From assembly GCF_000299415.1 (NCBI RefSeq), contig NZ_AMPG01000007.1, positions 51,412 through 115,411 on the forward strand: a stretch of 64,000 bases of DNA, written 5' to 3'. The position numbers were made by a program, and so were the translations under genes. Positions 51,277-59,901 of the stretch are shown one piece after another. The first letter of the stretch is position 1. Every line of letters begins with the position of its first letter. Below the pieces are notes generated by a model that was given only the letters and a program-made list of their open reading frames with translations, searched no databases and was not told the origin of the DNA. The DNA is from Candidatus Microthrix parvicella Bio17-1. GTDB taxonomy: Bacteria > Actinomycetota > Acidimicrobiia > Acidimicrobiales > Microtrichaceae.

Positions 51277-52275
51277 ATGGGGAGCATGCAGAATCCCTTC
51301 ACGCCGTCCTTCGGCGTCTCCCCGCCGCTCTTGGTTGGGCGTGACGACGTGCTCGCACGGTTCGGTGAAGCGCTCGAGGAAGGCCTGGATCACCGGGCCG
51401 AGCGACCCTCTATACCGGCGCGCGGGGTGCTGGAAGGACCGTCCTTCTCAAGGCGGTCGAGGATCTTGCCCGCTCGCACGGTTGGTCGGTTATATCCGAG
51501 ACGGCTTCGCCCGGCTTTGTTGAGCGGCTTGTCAACGAGCACCTTCCAGGTCTTCTCCGCGTCCACGATCCTGAGGCAACGACGACCGAGCTGTAAGCCG
51601 TCTCGGCACCGGTCGTCGTCGGCGGCGCCACGTGGGGCAAGACACAGAATCATGTCGGTGCCCCTGGACTCCGTGGGCAGCTTACGTCGGGCGGACAGGT
51701 ATCAACTTGGCCGCGTATCCCTCGCGGATGTCTCTGAGGCCATCACCACTCCAATCGTGGATGCTGGCCGATCGATTTCCGCTGAGCTGAGCCAGCGAGC
51801 CGCCGAGTCGACGGACGGTTACCCGTTTCTCATCCAGCTCGTCGGCTACCACCTCTGGCGCCTGCACCCCGTGGCCAGCGATGTGTCGGCCGACGACGTT
51901 GACGTCGGAATCATGGCAGCGCAACGGCGGCTCGGTTCGCTGGTTGTGGAACCGTCGCTGGCCGACTTGTCGAACGTCGACAGGACGTTCCTCCTCGCTA
52001 TGGCCCAGGACGACGGGCCTTCCAGAATGACCGACATCGCGAGCCGCTTGAACTGCGATGCCAACTACGCCAGCCAGTACCGACTCTGACTCATCGCGGC
52101 CGAGCTCATCGAGACCGCAGGTCACGGAGCCATCACCTTCGCTCTTCCGCACTTACGCGAGTACCTGCGCGAGTACGGTGCCTTGGACGCACAACGCGGG
52201 CTCACCGAAAGCCAACCGACGACGCTTCAACGCGAGCTGGTTGCGCGACCTCTGGGCGAGGCCACCGACAAATAG
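51277..52275 (+). pseudogene. Decayed AAA/Orc1-like ATPase
   Basis: N terminus PFTPSFGVSPPLLVGRDDVLARFGEALEEGLDH is intact, then the frame shifts. At 51414-51440 another frame reads TGARGAGRT followed by VLLKAVEDLARSHGWSVISE, a Walker A loop whose Lys is Arg, and ends at a TAA after about 60 codons. The original frame resumes near 51690 (GRVSLADVSEAI, TDGYPFLIQLVGYHLWRLHP, SRLNCDANYASQYRL) but has a TGA at 52087 before LIAAELIETAGHGAITFALPHLREYLREYG. The Walker B segment expected between the halves is not visible. A non-functional relic. Confidence 0.8.
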
Positions 52276-52426
52276 CGGCAGGTCTGACATTTGTCTGACG
52301 TAGTGGTTATCCTTCGACCCAAGAAACCGTAGAATGTCGTGATAGATAAGGCTTAACATTTAGGTAATATACCATGAGGACCGCATCGTCTGTCTCGACT
52401 GGACGTGCTGGGGTGGACGCCGTGAA

Positions 52427-52627
52427 GTGTTCGTCGACGGACAACAGCGCCATGAGAGCGTCATCCCGATGCGCTGGCGGTCGTCCCAGGCATTCGAACT
52501 CGAAGGTGCCCACTGTGTCGTGATGACCGAGCCGACCGGTTTGATGTCCACGAAGTTTTGTACCTTCCTGGAGATCAACGGAGAAAGCATCAAACCCCAT
52601 CCGGGCTTATCGTTCTGGAAAGGCTGA
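52427..52627 (+). CDS. Small hypothetical protein or gene fragment
   Basis: The open frame runs from a TAG near 52360 to the stop at 52627. The protein-like segment starts before the GTG at 52427 (HEDRIVCLDWTCWGGRREVFVDGQ) and continues to GLSFWKG. The composition is natural for a protein, but no start codon precedes the conserved-looking part, so it may be the end of a truncated gene. No family recognised. Confidence 0.35.
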   Translation: MFVDGQQRHESVIPMRWRSSQAFELEGAHCVVMTEPTGLMSTKFCTFLEINGESIKPHPGLSFWKG

Positions 52628-52750
52628 AGTAGCTCACCCAACAAGGTCCGCGATAGCCCAAGGACGCACCGCGACAACAGAGGTTCAGGTCCGCCCTGCG
52701 GTGGCTTCGACGAGTTCTGCGAGGTTCATGGTCGATGTACCGTCTGGGCT

Positions 52751-53044
52751 ATGGGTAGACGGGCCAACCATCGAGGATGGATCGTGCTCGAGAGCATCCC
52801 GTTCGACGACGGAACGCTGTGCGTCGACCTCTTCGAGGATCCAGCGGGCGGCTTCGGCTTTGAACACATGCGCTCCGATCCCGAAGACGGTGGCCGGTGG
52901 ACCATCGTCGGTGGATTCTCGTCGGCCCGATACGACTCAGCGTTGCACGCAGCGCTCGCTGCCCGAACCGCTGTTCCTTGGTCGAACGACGACCGAGCGA
53001 TCCAGGTATGGAACAGGTGGTGCTCTCACCTGCAACCGGAGTAG
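52751..53044 (+). CDS. Hypothetical protein
   Basis: A 97-residue protein (MGRRANHRGWIVLES...) with alternating strand-like segments (LCVDLFEDPAGGFGFEHMR, WTIVGGFSSARYDSALHAALA). No domain recognised and no clear ribosome-binding site. The codon third-position GC bias supports coding. It lies alone in the accessory region. Confidence 0.5.
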   Translation: MGRRANHRGWIVLESIPFDDGTLCVDLFEDPAGGFGFEHMRSDPEDGGRWTIVGGFSSARYDSALHAALAARTAVPWSNDDRAIQVWNRWCSHLQPE

Positions 53045-53231
53045 TCATCATCCTGGGGGGGTGGTCACCTTGACCCTGCGGGCCTTCCCAACGCCGTAGG
53101 GGTGCGTCGACGAGCTGCTGGGGCGAACACCGGGCAACTCCGGGTCCGAACCGAGCGCGATCGTGTGGGGTTCACCGTCGAGTCACTCGTCCCACCGATA
53201 CCGGCACGCCAGGCAAACGACGCTGGTGCCG

Positions 53232-53768
53232 TTATGGATTTGCGATGGGGGGCCTGCGAGTGAGGACAGTCGGGACGCGGCTTGTGTTGGTCACCCAGAT
53301 GGAGAGATCGGCGGAGATCCACCCGGCCACATCTAGGCAATGCTGGTGGAGGCTGGCGAGGCTAAATCGGGTTTCCTTGAACGGTTCCTTGAAGATCGGT
53401 TCGTGATGCCCGATGCGGTTTCGAAGGGTCTGAACGGTCCGAAGCCCTTGGTTGGTCTTCCGTTGGTGGCCGAGCCCTGAGGGGAAGGCATACCGAAGAG
53501 CCGGTAGCCACAGGGTGTCGTGGTAACGCAGCCTGCGTCCTTCATGGGTCGAGTCCCCACCACGATCGAGCAGAGCTACCCAGTTGCCAAAGCTCATCTC
53601 GCCGACGACCTTGCCGGGGGTCGGGGCAGCGCCTGCTGGTAACCCCCGTCGTGCACGGCTCTTTGCGATGCGGACTGCCTTGAGCGAGCGATCGTCAAGG
53701 ATGGACTGGTTGTCGTACCAACGGTCGTCGTAGGCCTCCGTGAGGCGATCGTGCATCGCGTTGCGCAT
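53232..53768 (-). pseudogene. Truncated Abi-family (HEPN) protein
   Basis: The reading frame encodes 178 residues with Abi/HEPN features: LRNRIGHHEPIF (R-x4-H, the ribonuclease motif) and ALLDRG...LWLPALRYAFP. The start MRNAMHDRLTEAYDDRWYDNQ corresponds to the middle of full-length Abi proteins (usually preceded by a segment of about 90 residues), and a TAG lies nine bases before it in frame. The N-terminal part is therefore missing. Abi proteins act in abortive phage resistance; this copy is probably inactive. Confidence 0.68.
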
Positions 53769-54472
53769 GGTTACCTAGACCAATACGCCCCAACCAAACG
53801 GCTTAAGTAATACACCCACCACACCCAAAACCCCTGTCACACCAACGAAAACCGGCCCCCCACGATCCTTAGCCAGGAAAGTCCCGCTAGGGCCAGCTGC
53901 GGGTCGTTGTCGCACGCGTCAAGGTACGGCTGGAACCGCGCCGGAGAGAGGTACTCCTGGATCGTTTGGAGGTGTCCTGGCTGCGCTGGTGGCATCACGA
54001 GTATGATGGTAGAGAACTTCCCGAGGCCCCTGCCGCAAGGTACGCCTCGGGGTTTGACCGTTTTGGACGCTTGTGGACCAACGTCCTTAACGGCCGCTGG
54101 AACGTCGTCGGTTCGAACCTCCGCCCTTGGTCGTCTCCACTACGATCGCTTTATGTACGACGCCGCCGTCTCACAAACGAAGGTTTGTGAGACGGTGCAA
54201 GGCCCGGCCGTTCGGCCCAACCACGGCGCCACGGAACCGGCGCATTCGGGCTCCTGTCGGCCGGGGTTATGCAGCGTGCGACTGGGGCCGTTATGCGGCG
54301 CGGTGTTCGGACCAAGTGCGGGGATTCTGTGGCGGCGTTATGTGCGGGTCGGAAGCCTTTCCTGGTACTGACATCGGCGCGATTGGTGGGTCCGGCTGTG
54401 CGCTGGGCCGGTCCCGGGCTGGGCGGAGTAGCCTTTTGAATTCGGTCTTCGCCGCCCAGCTGTAGGAGCGAT
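53769..54472. other. Gene-poor region of the island
   Basis: Several short overlapping frames (for example 53907-54371 and 53966-54190) show no domain or good ribosome-binding site and may be fragments. The left part (53769-53880) is A/C-rich, low-GC for this genome. A perfect 13-bp hairpin lies at 54166-54195. Confidence 0.5.
54166..54195. repeat. Perfect 13-bp hairpin
   Basis: Arms CCGTCTCACAAAC (54166-54178) and GTTTGTGAGACGG (54183-54195) flank the four-base loop GAAG. There is no following T-tract. It could be a transcription barrier ahead of the ABC transporter, an RNA hairpin or a mobile-element end. Confidence 0.8.
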
Positions 54473-55168
54473 TTGTCAACCGATACATCTGGGTCAGCGG
54501 ACGGACGTTCTTTTGCGGTCGGGGTCGCCGCATGTGTTGCTGAGTTCGGCGATCAGGCCGTGGGGCCGGTGTCGTTGGAGGTCGGGTGGGGGGAGACTGT
54601 TGCGTTGGTTGGACCATCGGGGGCTGGAAAGTCGACGGTGTTCCGCTGGCTTCGTGGTGACCTGATTCCTACCTTTGGTCATGCGGAGGTGTCGGGGGTT
54701 GAGTTGGGTCGTCTATCTGGCGGCGAGCGCGGCGACTTCATCCGGGAGCACATCTCGGGTGTTGATCAGTCACCGTTGTTGCTGCCCGAGTTGGACGTGT
54801 TGGAAAACACGGCTTTGCCGTTGTTGTTGGACGGAATGGGTTCTGAGTCGGCGTTTGAGAGTGCCCGGTCGGCTTTGTCTGCTGTTGGGATCGAGGACTT
54901 GGCCGGTCGGGACCTGCGGTCGTTGTCGGGTGGTCAGCATCAACGCGTCGCTGTGGCGCGAGCGCTGGTTCGACCGGCGGGGGTTGTGCTGGCTGACGAG
55001 CCCACGGCTTCGCTGGATCGGACAAATGCTGATCGTGTGGGCTGGTTGTTGGTCGATCAGGTGCGAAGCAACCCGCAGCGTGCGCTGTTGCTGGCGACGC
55101 ACGACTTGGCTGTCGCAGGGTTGTGCGATCGTGTCGTCGATCTGACGATGATGCCGAGCAACTGTTGA
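54473..55168 (+). CDS. ABC transporter ATP-binding protein (LolD/MacB-like)
   Basis: A 231-residue ATPase: Walker A GPSGAGKST, Q-loop in ISGVDQSPLLLPELDVLENTALPL, signature LSGGQHQR, Walker B VVLADEPTASLD and H-loop ATHDL. This is the class that pairs with FtsX-type permeases. TTG 54473 has AGGAG four bases upstream. The stop overlaps the start of the permease (TTGA), so the two are coupled. Confidence 0.9.
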   Translation: MSTDTSGSADGRSFAVGVAACVAEFGDQAVGPVSLEVGWGETVALVGPSGAGKSTVFRWLRGDLIPTFGHAEVSGVELGRLSGGERGDFIREHISGVDQSPLLLPELDVLENTALPLLLDGMGSESAFESARSALSAVGIEDLAGRDLRSLSGGQHQRVAVARALVRPAGVVLADEPTASLDRTNADRVGWLLVDQVRSNPQRALLLATHDLAVAGLCDRVVDLTMMPSNC

Positions 55169-57282
55169 TCCGTGTCGTAGCGAAGTTGGCCGGGCGAGTG
55201 GCGGTCTCGCGCCGAGGGGGCCAGCGGGGCCGCGCCTGGCTGGTCGTGATCGCTGTTGGCGTGTTTACGGCTGCGACCTGGTGTGCCGCGGGTTTCTGGT
55301 CGGCGAGTCAGCGAAACGAAGTCAGGGATCGCGCTCGTATGCCGGTGGTGAGCTTCTCCAACGATGGAGTTGGGGTGCCGATGGTTGAAGACAGTTTGCC
55401 GATTATGGATGGGCGCCAGTTCGAAATCCACTGGCTTGGCGCCGATGCTGAGTCGGTACCGGCCGAGTTCGGCGGGCGACTACCGGCGCCGGGGAAGGGG
55501 TTCGTGTCTCCGGGCCTGTTGGAGGCTTCTGGTGGCGTTTCGGGTTTCCACGAGCGGTTTGGTGTTGGGGTGGATGAACACAGTGGGGATGTCCGTTGGG
55601 ATCGGGTAACGGCCTTTGCTGAGGAGTTTCTGGCGTTTGCGACGCTTCCGGAAGGCCTGGTGCTTCCGGAAGCGCGCGTCGCAGGGCAGCAGCGCTTCCT
55701 GGTGGGTTTCGATGCTGAGGAACTGGGCGCCGGCTTGCCGACAGGATTTCAGACACCAAGCGGTCTCGTGGCGGTGCCACATTCGCTCGACGAACGTTTG
55801 CCTTCTCCTTCACAGGCGCTGACGGGCGCTCTATTTGGGCTGTTGATACCTGGTCTGTTGGTGCTGGGTCTTGGCTTGTCTGCCCATTCGACGCTGCGCG
55901 CGCAACGGAGCGACGCGTTGGTCTACCTCGGGGCTGGCCCCAATTCGTTGGATGTGTTCGATGCTGCGGAGGCCGCCGTCCTGAGCGTGCCGGTCGCTTT
56001 GGTCGTTTCGGCGATGATGTGGGGCGTCCTGGGTGTGCCGACAACGTTGCCGTCCGGCTCGGTTGAGTACCTGCCCGGAGACTTGCGGCCGGGTGCGGGT
56101 CCTTCGGGCGTCGCTCTGGTCCTCGTTCTGCTGGTGCCGGTGGCGGTCGGGGCGCTGATGCCAAAGGTGACCGCTTGGCGAACGCGGCGTAAGCAGCGCA
56201 CCGTCAAGTTGGGCGGCCTTGTCTTGTTGCTCGTACCCGTCGCGGTATCTGCCGCGAGCACCCTGATCCCACCCCAGGCGAGGGCTCTGCGTTTTGTGGC
56301 GGTACTGGCGTCGGTCGTCTCGGTGGTTCCTCTCGTCGCCGTTGCTGTTCTTCCGTGGCTCGGAACGCTGTTGGTGGTGCCTGACCGCGTGGCGAGACTG
56401 CTTGCCGGTCGCCGGTTCCAGTGGGGCGACAAGCGGGGATCTGATCTCATTCGAATCACGACGCTGACCGTCGTGGCCGTCGTCGTGGTTTCGTCGATCA
56501 ATCTCCTTGCCGACAGCGCCGCCCTGGAGGAGTCGAGTTCGCGGTCGGGTATCGTGACCATCGACACCTTCGCAGAAGTGGATCAAGCGGCATTCACCGA
56601 ATTCGATGCACGCGTGCCCGGGGCTCCAATCGGGGCTGTGGTCGATGGGCAAGTGTTCGTTGCCAACTGCGAACAACTGGCGGCTCTTGTCGACGTCAGC
56701 GCGCAGGGGTGCGCAACGAACCCCGAACGGTTCATGAACGAGGTCAATCGCTCGGAGTCTCGCCGCTTCGAGACGTACACGATCGGCAACCCGCCACCAG
56801 ATCGGCCGGTCGGCCAGATGATTGCCCGAGTCGATTCGGACAGCCGAGCCCATGCGCTTCAAGCCAACGCCAACGCCATGTTCGGTCCTTCAAGCGTGTT
56901 GGGTTGGGAGTATCTGGGGCCAAACCCCATCACCGGGTGGATCTCGCCCCTCGGTGCTGCAGCGGTCGGCCTGTTCGGCGTTGCGGTGGCCTTGCTGATT
57001 GCGAACACGATCAGGTTCCCATCCCAGAGCGACCAATCGTTGGTCTGGCTCGCCGCGCCGGCTCCAACCCGCCGCGCAGTATTGCGCTGGGGCCTTCATT
57101 CCGCGGTGTTATTCGGTGTGCTGCTCGGAAGCGGATACGGCATCATCGCAGTAAGTGCGGGAACACCAGGCGAAATCACCCAACTGGACCATGTCTCGCT
57201 GGCCATCACAGCGATCACCTGCGGGATCGCAATTTCGGCCATCGTCGAAACATCCCTCTGGGCCCGTGCCAGGAAGCCGTAG
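55165..57282 (+). CDS. FtsX-like ABC transporter permease
   Basis: About 705 residues. An N-terminal membrane helix (RGRAWLVVIAVGVFTAATWCAAGFW) is followed by a large extracytoplasmic domain, then a three-helix FtsX-like block (GALFGLLIPGLLVLGLGLSAHSTLRAQRSDALVYLGAG...), more helices around TLVVPDRVARLL, a second outer domain and three terminal helices. TTG 55165 overlaps the ATPase stop; GTG 55123 is an in-frame alternative. With the ATPase it forms a MacB-type exporter or mechanotransmission complex; cargo unknown. It looks intact, unlike most of its neighbours. Confidence 0.85.
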   Translation: MIRVVAKLAGRVAVSRRGGQRGRAWLVVIAVGVFTAATWCAAGFWSASQRNEVRDRARMPVVSFSNDGVGVPMVEDSLPIMDGRQFEIHWLGADAESVPAEFGGRLPAPGKGFVSPGLLEASGGVSGFHERFGVGVDEHSGDVRWDRVTAFAEEFLAFATLPEGLVLPEARVAGQQRFLVGFDAEELGAGLPTGFQTPSGLVAVPHSLDERLPSPSQALTGALFGLLIPGLLVLGLGLSAHSTLRAQRSDALVYLGAGPNSLDVFDAAEAAVLSVPVALVVSAMMWGVLGVPTTLPSGSVEYLPGDLRPGAGPSGVALVLVLLVPVAVGALMPKVTAWRTRRKQRTVKLGGLVLLLVPVAVSAASTLIPPQARALRFVAVLASVVSVVPLVAVAVLPWLGTLLVVPDRVARLLAGRRFQWGDKRGSDLIRITTLTVVAVVVVSSINLLADSAALEESSSRSGIVTIDTFAEVDQAAFTEFDARVPGAPIGAVVDGQVFVANCEQLAALVDVSAQGCATNPERFMNEVNRSESRRFETYTIGNPPPDRPVGQMIARVDSDSRAHALQANANAMFGPSSVLGWEYLGPNPITGWISPLGAAAVGLFGVAVALLIANTIRFPSQSDQSLVWLAAPAPTRRAVLRWGLHSAVLFGVLLGSGYGIIAVSAGTPGEITQLDHVSLAITAITCGIAISAIVETSLWARARKP

Positions 57283-57380
57283 GTCGCACACACCCCGTTC
57301 AACGTGAACCGCTCGACACCCGCCGCATAGTCGAGAGCCCCTATGGCGCCTGCCCGGGTTTATGCGGTGTTCGGGTTGGA

Positions 57381-58060
57381 TGGATATGCCCGTGAAATTG
57401 CGGCGCCACGATGGGGCCGTTACAGCGCACGGCCTTCCGGTCGTCGGCAGCGATTCCTGGGCGCAGTTATCGAGTGGGCTTGTCGGTTCGATCTCCCAGC
57501 TCCTGCCTGATGGCGACAAGCGGTACGGCCAGCCCAGCAGCGAATGCGACGTTGAACGCGGCGTGGCCAGCAAAGCCGAGAATCAGAGAGAGCCCGGTGT
57601 CCAGGATGAACCACGCTCCAACACTGCCAACGATGGTGTTCCACGCCCACGCTTCACGTCGCCGGAGAGGGCCAGCCACCAACGCTGCGATGGTCAGCAT
57701 CCAACCAATGATGACTGATCCGAGGATCGCGTAAACTAGGCGCACGTAGTGGCGGGGTTCGGCCCTGACGATGGCACCATCGTCAGGGCCGAAGCCGAGC
57801 CGATCGAAGACATGGTCGCCGAGGAAGAGCCCGGCAACAACGAGTCCGAACGCGTAGGTCGCGACGATCCCGACGACAACGAGAAGGAACCGGTCCCAGC
57901 GGGTGGGCTGTTCGGTCGCAGTCACCAGGTCATCCTGGCAGCTGTCGTTGGACTTCACGAGGCCACGACAGGCACGGTCTGACCACACGAAGCAAGGGAC
58001 CCATGCGGCGCCTCACTTGGGTGGATATGCCCGTGAAATTGCGGCGCCACGATGGGGCCG
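57381..58060. repeat. 39-bp direct repeats bounding a 0.6-kb segment
   Basis: Exact copies at 57381-57419 and 58022-58060 (beginning TGGATATGCCCGTGAAAT) start 641 bases apart and enclose the small membrane gene. The bases just upstream are also partly similar (TATGCGG / CATGCGG). Such a pair fits a duplication, a small cassette that moved between repeats, or recombination sites. A weaker similar sequence (TTATGCGGCGCGGTGTTCGG) is near 54290. Confidence 0.9.
57467..57925 (-). CDS. Small membrane protein between direct repeats
   Basis: About 152 residues with four membrane helices (RFLLVVVGIVATYAFGLVVAGLFLG, LVYAILGSVIIGWMLTIAALVAG, TIVGSVGAWFILDTGLSLILGFAGHAAFNVAFAAGLAVPLVAI). No family recognised. 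The start is GTG 57925; an upstream ATG at 57988 is possible. It is the only gene within the 39-bp repeat pair. Confidence 0.65.
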   Translation of the reverse strand: MTATEQPTRWDRFLLVVVGIVATYAFGLVVAGLFLGDHVFDRLGFGPDDGAIVRAEPRHYVRLVYAILGSVIIGWMLTIAALVAGPLRRREAWAWNTIVGSVGAWFILDTGLSLILGFAGHAAFNVAFAAGLAVPLVAIRQELGDRTDKPTR

Positions 58061-58150
58061 ATACCGGGTGGGCGAAGTGGAGGCTCGGCCGATGATTCCG
58101 GGCGGTCATACGTGCTGTGTGCGGTCAGGTTGTCCGGCGGAATTCGACGA

Positions 58151-58172
58151 GATGACAACTCCTATTGTCATC
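58151..58172. promoter_or_regulatory. Inverted repeat upstream of toxin-antitoxin genes
   Basis: Eight-base arms GATGACAA (58151-58158) and TTGTCATC (58165-58172) with a six-base spacer end 28 bases before the toxin-like gene. A weaker pair GGCAAC-TAGT-GTTGTC follows. This is a plausible operator for autoregulation, and TTGTCA may also serve as a -35 element. Confidence 0.5.
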
Positions 58173-58200
58173 CGTGCTTGTGGCAACTAGTGTTGTCGCT

Positions 58201-58455
58201 GTGGAGATCCTGGCAAGTGCTCGCAAGCACGGCATCTCCGACGACGACATCGACCATGCAATCGACCACGCTCTTGGGTGGATCAGCCACCCTGATCAAC
58301 CTGACTTCACCATGCTGGTCGGCCCCGACCGCCGGGCTGCGCTCCTCGAGGTCGGCGTGCTCCAAGCAGGAGAACAGGAATACGTGATCCACGCAATGCA
58401 GGCCCGACGCAAGTACTTGAAACTGATTGGCCCTCCAGGAGGTGACCCTCGATGA
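58201..58455 (+). CDS. Putative toxin, BrnT/DUF4258-like
   Basis: An 84-residue protein (GTG 58201): VEILASARKHGISDDDIDHAIDHALGW, then TMLVGPDRRAALLEVGVLQAGEQEYVIHAMQARRKYLKLI. This is the small actinobacterial toxin-like fold with VIHAMxxRxKY at the C terminus, resembling BrnT-type ribonucleases. Its stop overlaps the next start (ATGA). Confidence 0.68.
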   Translation: MEILASARKHGISDDDIDHAIDHALGWISHPDQPDFTMLVGPDRRAALLEVGVLQAGEQEYVIHAMQARRKYLKLIGPPGGDPR

Positions 58456-58733
58456 AGACATCCAAGCACCCAAAGAACCTCACCGAAGACGAAGCAGCGG
58501 CAATCGTCAAAGCGTTCGACGACGCACCCGAGGATGGCTACGTCGTCGTTGAGGGCGACGCACTCGCCGAACTTCGCGCGGCGGCAGCGGAACGCAAGGA
58601 TGCCGTCGACCGAATCAACTCAGCGGCCATGCGCGCCCGGAGCGAGGGAGCATCGTGGGGGGTCATCGGAGCGCAGCTTGGCATGACCCGACAAGGCGCT
58701 CGCCAGCGCTTCGAACGACTTACCAGCACCTGA
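58452..58733 (+). CDS. Putative HTH antitoxin
   Basis: A 93-residue protein overlapping the toxin-like gene by four bases. The N-terminal part is acidic; the C terminus is a helix-turn-helix (SEGASWGVIGAQLGMTRQGARQRFERL). It would bind DNA and the upstream protein, forming a toxin-first type II pair. Confidence 0.7.
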   Translation: MKTSKHPKNLTEDEAAAIVKAFDDAPEDGYVVVEGDALAELRAAAAERKDAVDRINSAAMRARSEGASWGVIGAQLGMTRQGARQRFERLTST

Positions 58734-59139
58734 TCAGCGTCCTCAGCGGAGGTAGCCGGTGGCATGCCGGGTGGCGCCCAATCGGAGCACCAACCGATCG
58801 CCTGACCGAAATCCGGTGCCAACATCAGCCGCCCGTTGTCCGGAACTGGGCAACTACCCCGAACGCCCGGCACCCGCTCGATAATCGCGGCTCGAAGTGC
58901 GCCACCGCCCACTCGGTAACCGGCGAAGTGCGGCGCCGCTGGTCAAGTTCGCAGCGCCTCATAACGCTCACCGGCCCGAATCCGGCCGTCTCAAATACGA
59001 CCGTTAACGAACGCTGGTGAAGGCGGCTTCTGAAATCCGCTGGGCACCGGCTCGAAGTGTTCATAACTCGTGCGCGGAATCAACGTCTCACTACTCCCTC
59101 ACCCGACCCGGTATTGATACGGTCGCCCGATGGGCGCCG
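58734..59139. other. Gap without a supported gene
   Basis: Short frames only. The last part, from GTG 59017, is open into the resolvase frame but has no domain and no good start. I see no repeat or RNA gene. Confidence 0.45.
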
Positions 59140-59657
59140 GTCACCTTCCTCGGGTACGCACGGGTCTCGACAGCCGGACAAGACGCGTCCGGTCAGATCG
59201 ACGCGCTGAACGCTGCCGGCTGTGCTCGGATCTTTGTCGAGCACGCCTCCGGCGCGAAGACTGAACGGGTCGAACTGGCCAAGCTCCTCGACCAGGCGCT
59301 GCCCGGCGACGTCGTGTGCGTGGTCCGCCTAGATCGCCTGGGCCGGTCACTCCCCCACCTGATCGAAACCGTCGCCTCCCTCGATACGCGTGGGATCGGG
59401 TTCCGATCGCTCAGCGAAAACATCGACACCACCACAGCAGGCGGACGACTGATATTCCACGTCTTCGGAGCGCCGGCAGAGTTCGAGCGGGAACTGATCC
59501 GCGAACGCACCAACGCCGGCCTGACAGCAGCCCGAGCGTGATGACCCCCGAAAAAGTGAAAGCCGCCCAGACAATGCACAACACGCGTGACTCCACGATC
59601 GCTGCGATTGCGTCGGTGCTCGGCGTGAGCCGCGCACCGATCTACCGCCATCTCTGA
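59140..59657 (+). pseudogene. Broken serine recombinase/resolvase
   Basis: The catalytic domain is clear: FLGYARVSTAGQDASGQIDAL with the nucleophile Ser, EHASGAKTERVELAKLLDQALPGDVVCVVRLDRLGRS, GIGFRSLSENIDTTTAGGRLIF and FERELIRERTNAGLTAARA. No start codon precedes the conserved beginning in frame. The frame stops at 59541, and the helix-turn-helix part (VKAAQTMHNTRDSTIAAIASVLGVSRAPIYRHL) continues in another frame to 59657, missing the usual GRxGGRP linker. At least one frameshift or deletion inactivates it. Confidence 0.85.
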
Positions 59658-59901
59658 AATCTGCGGTCGTCTAGGTTGCACACCGTGGGTGACCAGCTGA
59701 ACTCTCTATTTTACGGCGACAACTGAAAGCGGACCGTCACGAGTTGTTCGAACTGTTTCAGGGTTTCTACCGCCAGGGCCCGGCAGCCCGGTGAATCTGT
59801 CATCTTGCAGCGTCAATGTCATCGACTGGCAGTGGGGGCGCATACAGTCATGTGGCCGGGGTCACAGCCGCGGCTGAACACGTCGACACAGGAGGCTCAC
59901 C

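Noticed and set aside
54107..54120. GTCGTCGGTTCGAA, shared with the tRNA-Thr T arm, as a possible right attachment site
   Set aside because: Only 14 bases match, the match stops before the tRNA 3' end, and no integrase or further duplication supports it.
53907..54371. Open frame of 154 residues before the ABC transporter
   Set aside because: No domain, no clear ribosome-binding site, Cys/Pro/Gly-rich composition and it spans the 13-bp hairpin; probably not a gene.
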